Positions 63,725-64,000 of a stretch of DNA of 64,000 bases are shown here, piece by piece. Made by a program: the position numbers and the translations under genes. The notes under the pieces are model-generated. The model had not been told where the DNA came from. It did not search any database and worked only from the letters and a program-made list of their open reading frames with translations. The stretch lies in the NCBI RefSeq assembly GCF_051401765.1, contig NW_027480464.1:1302001-1366000 (forward strand), given 5' to 3'. This stretch comes from Calliopsis andreniformis (lineage: Eukaryota > Arthropoda > Insecta > Hymenoptera > Andrenidae). The first letter of the stretch is position 1, and the number at the start of each line of letters is the position of its first letter.

Positions 63725-64000
63725 AATACTCAATATTCAATCCTCAATCCTCAATCCTCAATCCACAATCCTCAACATTCAATCCTCAATACTCAATCTT
63801 CAATCCTCAGTCCTCAATCCTCAATCCTCGATTCTCAATCCTCGATCGCCAATCATCAATCCTCAATACTCAATCTTCAATCCTCAACACCCAAACCTCA
63901 ATCTCCAATCCACAATCCTCAATCCTCAATTCTCAATCCTCAATCCTCAATCCTCAATCCTCAATCCTTAATCCTCAGCCTTCAGTCCTCAATCCCCAGT

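Larger units (their letters stand above)
1..64000 (+). repeat. Heptanucleotide satellite array (CCTCAAT)n spanning the window
   Basis: The sequence is a continuous tandem array of CCTCAAT with frequent single-base variants, mainly CTTCAAT, ACTCAAT, CCTCAGT, CCTCATT, CCCAAT and CCTCAAC. The ideal unit has three C, two T, two A and no G, so the + strand is extremely G-poor, and G appears only in variant units and islands. No ATTGAGG unit was seen on the + strand, so the array has not been internally inverted. The variant units are not random: the same strings of variants recur kilobases apart, which shows duplication of blocks on top of slippage of the monomer. Such arrays are known from eukaryotic heterochromatin and subtelomeres. 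Placing this one there is inference. No stretch over 300 bases holds anything other than this array and the islands listed below. Confidence 0.97.

Noticed and set aside
1..64000. CRISPR array
   Set aside because: Repeats are contiguous 7-base units and long blocks. There are no unique spacers of even length and no cas genes.
1..64000. Functional telomere
   Set aside because: CCTCAAT is not the CCCTAAA plant-type or CCCTAA unit, it is heavily degenerate, and islands interrupt it throughout. A subtelomeric position remains possible but is not shown.
1..64000. tRNA, rRNA, transposable element or retroviral fragment
   Set aside because: No stretch departs from the heptamer for more than about 20-30 bases. 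No cloverleaf, terminal repeats, target-site duplications or coding motifs were seen.
1..64000. Bacterial or phage origin
   Set aside because: An uninterrupted 64 kb satellite without genes has no counterpart that I know in prokaryotes. An assembly artefact is possible but would not explain ordered islands with private changes in each copy.

Overview
The whole 64 kb window is satellite DNA. Every stretch is a head-to-tail array of a degenerate heptamer, CCTCAAT on the + strand (ATTGAGG on the - strand). I found no protein-coding gene, RNA gene, transposon, CRISPR array or other unique sequence. The + strand is almost free of G, and no segment is inverted, so strand polarity is constant from base 1 to base 64,000. 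An array of this size, with layered duplications, points to eukaryotic heterochromatin (pericentromeric, subtelomeric or similar). Nothing in it lets me name the taxon.

Two kinds of non-heptamer landmark break the array. Type A islands (about 141 bp, 41 copies) run from a CAATCAGTTGTCAA-like motif through TAGAAT to ACTCAGTCCCC. They fall into four subfamilies by the bases after TAGAAT: A1 (ATCCTC), A2 (ATCATC), A3 (ATAATAA or a close variant) and A4 (GTC). Type B islands (about 97 bp, 15 copies counting two A/B intermediates) carry the inverted repeat ATCCTGA-ATTC-TCAGGAT around an EcoRI-type GAATTC. A shorter marker, type C (TCCTAGATCC or ACCTAGATCC), occurs 17 times, and a type D marker around CCTCAGTCCTCGTCC occurs several dozen times.

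Layout. 1-17.3 kb is rich in A1/A2 islands and in mosaics of shared blocks (1-1.8 kb with 10.0-12.3 kb; 4.2-7.6 kb with 15.1-18.4 kb). 17.3-23.9 kb is a near-perfect tandem duplication of 3,297 bp. 24-27 kb is transitional. 27-40 kb holds interleaved copies: an A-A-A island trio seen three times, a 4.0 kb block repeated 4,810 bp downstream, and a third copy of the 17.4-19.3 kb block. 40-61 kb is dominated by A4 and B islands, with tandem duplications of 1,886 and about 1,505 bp and a block repeated 10,749 bp apart. 61-64 kb returns to A3-like islands.

The many long + strand open frames are a consequence of the 7-base unit. Three units (21 bases) read as the same rotating peptide, SILNPQS, in all three frames, and the - strand has a TGA every 21 bases in each frame. 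They are not annotated as genes. All duplication boundaries were judged by eye and are good to roughly 20-50 bases.
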